Assembly: GCA_902496505.1 (NCBI GenBank)
Contig: CABVBB010000050.1
Coordinates: 1 to 9,115 of the forward strand
DNA: 9,115 nt
Source of the DNA: an uncultured Peptococcaceae bacterium
GTDB lineage: Bacteria > Bacillota > Peptococcia > Peptococcales > Peptococcaceae
Direction of reading: 5' to 3'
Numbering within the stretch: position 1 is the first letter of the stretch; each line of letters begins with the position of its first letter. A program made the translations under genes and the position numbers. Below, in pieces: positions 6,443 through 9,115 of the stretch. The notes beneath the pieces are model-generated. The model saw only the letters and a program-made list of their open reading frames with translations. It made no database searches and had not been told where the DNA came from.

Positions 6443-7354
6443 ATGAATTTTTTGCAGGTCAAGTTGTTTTTAAATACCGTAGAAACCCATTCCATCCATA
6501 AGGCCAGTGAGCGCTGCAACATTTCACCGCAGGGTGCCAGCAAAGCCCTCTCTTTTTTGGAGCGGGAATTGGGCATCACCCTGCTCAAACGGTCCAATCG
6601 CGAAACCCTGCCGACCAAAGACGGCGAGGCACTTTATCAGCAGTTTCAGCTTCTTTCCGATACGTACGAGGCCATTTTGTCCTACGCCACCACTGCCGCC
6701 AATTATGCCGGCAAGCTGACCATCGCCGCTATTCCCCGCTTTATCGACGCCCATCTGGGCTATATCCTGGCGGATCTCTATGATGAACAGCCGGAGATCA
6801 GCATCTCCATCAAATCCTTGACCCAAAACCTCGTTTACCAAGAATTGGCTGCACCCAATACCGACTGTCAGTTCGGCATCGTAGCCATCGTTGATTTTGA
6901 GCGCATCCAGGAGCCATTATTCAAACATTTGGACCAGCTTGGTCTGACTTTCGTGCCCTTTCATTCCTGTGAGATCTACGCCTGCGCCCTGCTCAAAGTC
7001 ATCCGTCAGCTAGGGGATAAGGTCGACCGTTCCGGCTCTTCTCCCTATCCAACGATCGCTTACGACTACGATCCCTTCTTTGTGGATGCGGCCAGCCAAT
7101 ATACCAACTACGCCTTTCAGATCAACTCCATCTCCTCGCATTTGCAGCTGATCAATACCCGTCAGGCCATCGGCAGCTTCAGCCTGAACGAATTCCAACT
7201 ATTTTTCGATCCCAAAAAGCACGGCTATCTGCCCTATGACCCGCCCATCATCCAGACCTATGGCTTTGTCTATCTGCAAAACAAGACGCTCTCTCCCCTA
7301 GAAACCTTTGTCCAGGATTTTATCTGCCGCTCTCTGCAAAAAAACCGTCCGTAA
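6443..7354 (+). CDS. LysR-type transcriptional regulator, intact
   Basis: This 303-residue protein has the LysR plan. The N-terminal helix-turn-helix covers residues 1-60, including 'HKASERCNISPQGASKALSFLE' in two adjoining parts (19-29 and 30-40) and 'LGITLLKRSNR'. A linker helix follows at about 60-88, then a periplasmic-binding-protein-like effector domain from about residue 90. The start at 6443 has GGGAGG 8 bases upstream; the 16-codon extension to 6395 contains this site and the likely -10 box, so it is not coding. The gene is transcribed away from the phosphodiesterase-permease unit, the classic position of a LysR regulator relative to its target, and ends at its own terminator. The C-terminal domain is divergent from well-known members, so the ligand is not predicted. 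It belongs to a different subgroup from the interrupted LysR at 1589-2521, since the two share little sequence outside the DNA-binding domain. Confidence 0.9.
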   Translation: MNFLQVKLFLNTVETHSIHKASERCNISPQGASKALSFLERELGITLLKRSNRETLPTKDGEALYQQFQLLSDTYEAILSYATTAANYAGKLTIAAIPRFIDAHLGYILADLYDEQPEISISIKSLTQNLVYQELAAPNTDCQFGIVAIVDFERIQEPLFKHLDQLGLTFVPFHSCEIYACALLKVIRQLGDKVDRSGSSPYPTIAYDYDPFFVDAASQYTNYAFQINSISSHLQLINTRQAIGSFSLNEFQLFFDPKKHGYLPYDPPIIQTYGFVYLQNKTLSPLETFVQDFICRSLQKNRP

Positions 7355-7359
7355 TAGCC

Positions 7360-7399
7360 AAAAGGCTCCTCCCAAGCACACGCTTGAAAGGAGCCTTTT
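7360..7399 (+). terminator. Intrinsic terminator of the intact LysR gene
   Basis: An 11-bp outer stem (7360-7370 with 7389-7399), a 2x2 internal loop and a 4-bp inner stem (7373-7376 with 7383-7386) close a 6-base loop. The stem ends in TTTT and starts 5 bases after the LysR stop codon. The A/T ends make it usable in both directions. Confidence 0.88.
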
Positions 7400-7424
7400 A
7401 GTCTATCCTAATTCTCAGCAGCAC

Positions 7425-7459
7425 AAAAACGGGCTTCAGGAATATCCTGAAGCCCGTTT
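7425..7459 (-). terminator. Intrinsic terminator of the tRNA-Leu gene
   Basis: A perfect 15-bp stem (7427-7441 with 7445-7459) has a 3-base loop. On the minus strand it is followed by a T-run formed by the A5 at 7425-7429. It begins 8 bases downstream of the tRNA 3' end, so it ends the tRNA transcript. Together with the terminator at 7360-7399 it separates the convergent LysR and tRNA units. Confidence 0.88.
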
Positions 7460-7467
7460 GTTTGGAA

Positions 7468-7551
7468 TGCCGAAGGTGGGACTCGAACCCACACGCTTTT
7501 GACGGCGGCGGATTTTGAGTCCGCTGCGTCTGCCAATTCCGCCACTTCGGC
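7468..7551 (-). tRNA. tRNA-Leu, anticodon CAA
   Basis: The 84-base gene folds as a class II tRNA. It has a 7-bp acceptor stem (7545-7551 with 7469-7475), a D-arm containing GGAATTGGCAGAC, an anticodon stem GCGGA/TCCGC around the loop CTCAAAA (anticodon CAA), a long variable arm, and a T-arm GTGGG-TTCGAGT-CCCAC. The discriminator base is A, as expected for leucine. The 3' CCA is not encoded and must be added enzymatically. It decodes UUG codons. Confidence 0.96.
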
Positions 7552-7568
7552 GTTTCGAGTACTTGATT

Positions 7569-7597
7569 ATTATATAAGATGGGCCTTAGCTTGTCAA
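7569..7597 (-). promoter_or_regulatory. Perfect consensus sigma-70 promoter for tRNA-Leu
   Basis: On the minus strand TTGACA (7592-7597) and TATAAT (7569-7574) match the consensus at all twelve positions with the ideal 17-base spacer. Transcription would start near 7562, about 11 bases before the mature 5' end of the tRNA. A promoter this strong fits a single-copy stable-RNA gene. Confidence 0.92.
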
Positions 7598-7645
7598 CAG
7601 CTTTTTTATATTTTTTTGAAGGATCAGCGTACTTTTTCCCACAGC

Positions 7646-7689
7646 CAAAAAAGAGCCGAGGCTTGCGCGTAATCGCAGGTCTCGGCTCT
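7646..7689 (-). terminator. Intrinsic terminator of the amidase gene
   Basis: A 9-bp GC-rich stem (7652-7660 with 7681-7689) with a partly paired 20-base interior is followed on the minus strand by T6. It lies 11 bases beyond the amidase stop codon, upstream of the tRNA promoter. Confidence 0.85.
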
Positions 7690-7699
7690 ATATTTTTCG

Positions 7700-9115
7700 T
7701 TATTGTACATTATAATACTGCACGATGCCCTGGTAGATGCCAGTGGCCATCTTATTGATATAGTTGGAATCGGCCAGCAGCGCTTCTTCCTCTGCATTGC
7801 TCAAAAAGCCGGTCTCGACCAAAATGCAGGGGCTGTCATTTTCCCGCAGGACGCCCAAATTTTTGGTGTAGATATCACTTTTGCGGCCGGTCTGGCCTTT
7901 GATATTGTCAGAGACCGCTCGCGCCAGCTCGACCCGTATGGGCTTCTGCGCAGCCAGCGTCAGATCGTTTGACGGCGCATAATAATACACTTGGGTGCCG
8001 TAGGGCTGGGTATTGGGCTTGGCCGAATTGGCGTGCACGCTGACGAAGAGATCGGCGTTGACGCTGTTGGAAAGCTGGGCTCGTTCGCCAACGCTCAGGA
8101 AGCCATTGGCATCGGAGCGGGTCATGATGACCTTGGCCCCCGCTGCTTCCAGCATGGGCTTCAACGCATTGCAGACATTGAGTCCCACTTCAGCGTCGCT
8201 CACGCCCAGCACCATGCCGATAGCGCCGGGATCGCTGCCGCCGTGCCCCGGATCGAGCACGATGGTCTTGCCTGCAAGTCCCTGGCTGGCCGACCAATTG
8301 CGGCTGCGGGTGGTGATGAGCAGATTGCCGTTGATCTGCTCGAGGACGCAGTAGGCGCCGTTTTTCAAGGTGAGCGTCACCTCAACTTTATTGCCGCCTG
8401 CGCTGCGGGCAGAAAGGGCTGCCAACGGCCCGATGCTGTTGTTGATAGGCGCAAAGGTGCCCAGCGTGTTGTTGTCGATGGACAAAATGATCTGCGTGGC
8501 GGTGGCAGAGGTCACTTGGACCGCATTGCCCATCCCGACAGATAATTCGGTGATGGTCTTGGCTTCACCGGGCGCCATATGGTTGACCTTGAAGGCATTG
8601 GCCACCACAGGGATCTCGCTGCCGCTGGGACCAGAACTGCCTGAACTGCCGGATGAGGACGAGGACGAAGAGGAACCAGTGGGCTGCACAGTGAGCACCA
8701 ATTCGCTGTTATTTTGCAGCTTGGCCGTATAAGTCACGTCGCTGGAAAATTGGATGGTCATCAATTGGCCGGTGATCGCTATGCTCTTGATGCCGTATTT
8801 GCCCACTGTATAGGACTGCGGCTTGAAATTGCCCTTATTGACGCGCACTGTGAGCGAACTGTCGCTGTTTTTGGTGAGCTTATAATCGCTGGCGCTGCTG
8901 ATGCCAGTCAAGGTCAGCACACTGCCGCTGCCGCTCTGCGCCATTTTGAGCGCGTGGGTGCTGTCGATATCCAGCGTTCCTCCGCTGGTGACGGTGCTGC
9001 TGCCAGCAGAACTGCCGCCTGCTGTGCTGGTGATATCGGTAGCCAGCCAGCCTGCCACCCAGCCGCTTTGGCCGCCGGGCAGCACCTCCTGTGTCAAAAG
9101 GCCCGCCGCCGCCAC
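7700..9115 (-). CDS. N-acetylmuramoyl-L-alanine amidase (Amidase_3) with SH3b and AMIN-like regions, 5' end cut off by the window
   Basis: The visible 471 residues lack the true start: the reading frame runs off the right edge, where a GTG happens to fall. The first 25 residues include 'SGWVAGWLA', typical of the last strands of a bacterial SH3 (SH3b) wall-binding domain. A beta-rich AMIN-like region follows at about 47-144, then a Ser/Gly/Pro linker (about 146-167), a second beta-rich region (about 172-270), and an Amidase_3 domain (about 283-468). Catalytic and zinc residues are visible: His291 in 'DPGHGG', Glu309, His361 in 'SVHAN' and Glu434 in 'VETGFLSN'. The enzyme cleaves the bond between N-acetylmuramic acid and L-alanine of peptidoglycan, acting outside the inner membrane in cell separation, sporulation or wall turnover; a signal peptide would lie beyond the window. 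The domain set is common in diderm Firmicutes. The stop is TAA, with a terminator immediately downstream. Confidence 0.9.
   Translation of the reverse strand: MAAAGLLTQEVLPGGQSGWVAGWLATDITSTAGGSSAGSSTVTSGGTLDIDSTHALKMAQSGSGSVLTLTGISSASDYKLTKNSDSSLTVRVNKGNFKPQSYTVGKYGIKSIAITGQLMTIQFSSDVTYTAKLQNNSELVLTVQPTGSSSSSSSSGSSGSSGPSGSEIPVVANAFKVNHMAPGEAKTITELSVGMGNAVQVTSATATQIILSIDNNTLGTFAPINNSIGPLAALSARSAGGNKVEVTLTLKNGAYCVLEQINGNLLITTRSRNWSASQGLAGKTIVLDPGHGGSDPGAIGMVLGVSDAEVGLNVCNALKPMLEAAGAKVIMTRSDANGFLSVGERAQLSNSVNADLFVSVHANSAKPNTQPYGTQVYYYAPSNDLTLAAQKPIRVELARAVSDNIKGQTGRKSDIYTKNLGVLRENDSPCILVETGFLSNAEEEALLADSNYINKMATGIYQGIVQYYNVQ

Noticed and set aside
7991..8545. A 184-codon open frame on the plus strand opposite the amidase
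   Set aside because: It overlaps the catalytic domain of the amidase in antisense, and its composition is that of a reversed GC-rich gene.
1..9115. CRISPR arrays, insertion sequences, phage genes or toxin-antitoxin pairs
   Set aside because: No direct repeat arrays, transposase or integrase motifs or small paired genes were seen. The repeats found are terminator hairpins and short operator-like dyads.

Overview
The window looks like chromosomal DNA of a moderately GC-rich anaerobic Firmicute. The best guess is the diderm class Negativicutes, because a cell-wall amidase combines the tail of an SH3b domain, an AMIN-like region and an Amidase_3 domain, and because anion permeases of the SLC13/DASS type are abundant. 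The encoded tRNA also lacks a genomic CCA end. This assignment is an inference from gene style. No rRNA or other phylogenetic marker is present.

Layout from left to right. (1) Positions 19-62 hold a strong terminator, followed by a minus-strand SLC13/DASS-type anion permease (73-1452). Upstream of it on the same strand is a LysR-type regulator (1589-2521) interrupted by one in-frame TAG codon. It has its own promoter and lies downstream of a terminator. (2) A minus-strand two-gene unit follows: an alkaline-phosphatase-superfamily phosphodiesterase (4207-6282), then, across a 72-base gap containing a hairpin, a second and divergent SLC13-like permease (2662-4134). (3) An intact LysR-type regulator (6443-7354, plus) is transcribed divergently from the phosphodiesterase. 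(4) Positions 7355-7699 hold no protein gene. They contain back-to-back terminators, a tRNA-Leu(CAA) with a perfect consensus promoter, and the terminator of the next gene. (5) The window ends inside a minus-strand N-acetylmuramoyl-L-alanine amidase (7700-9115) whose N-terminus is cut off.

How the genes may work together: there are two regulator/permease modules side by side. The intact LysR at 6443 probably controls the divergent phosphodiesterase-permease operon. In that operon the permease would bring in an anionic compound and the apparently cytosolic enzyme would hydrolyse a phosphoester or related bond. The substrate cannot be read from the sequence. The second module (LysR plus DASS permease) appears damaged, because the nonsense codon removes most of the second half of the regulator's effector-binding domain. 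The tRNA and amidase look like ordinary housekeeping neighbours.
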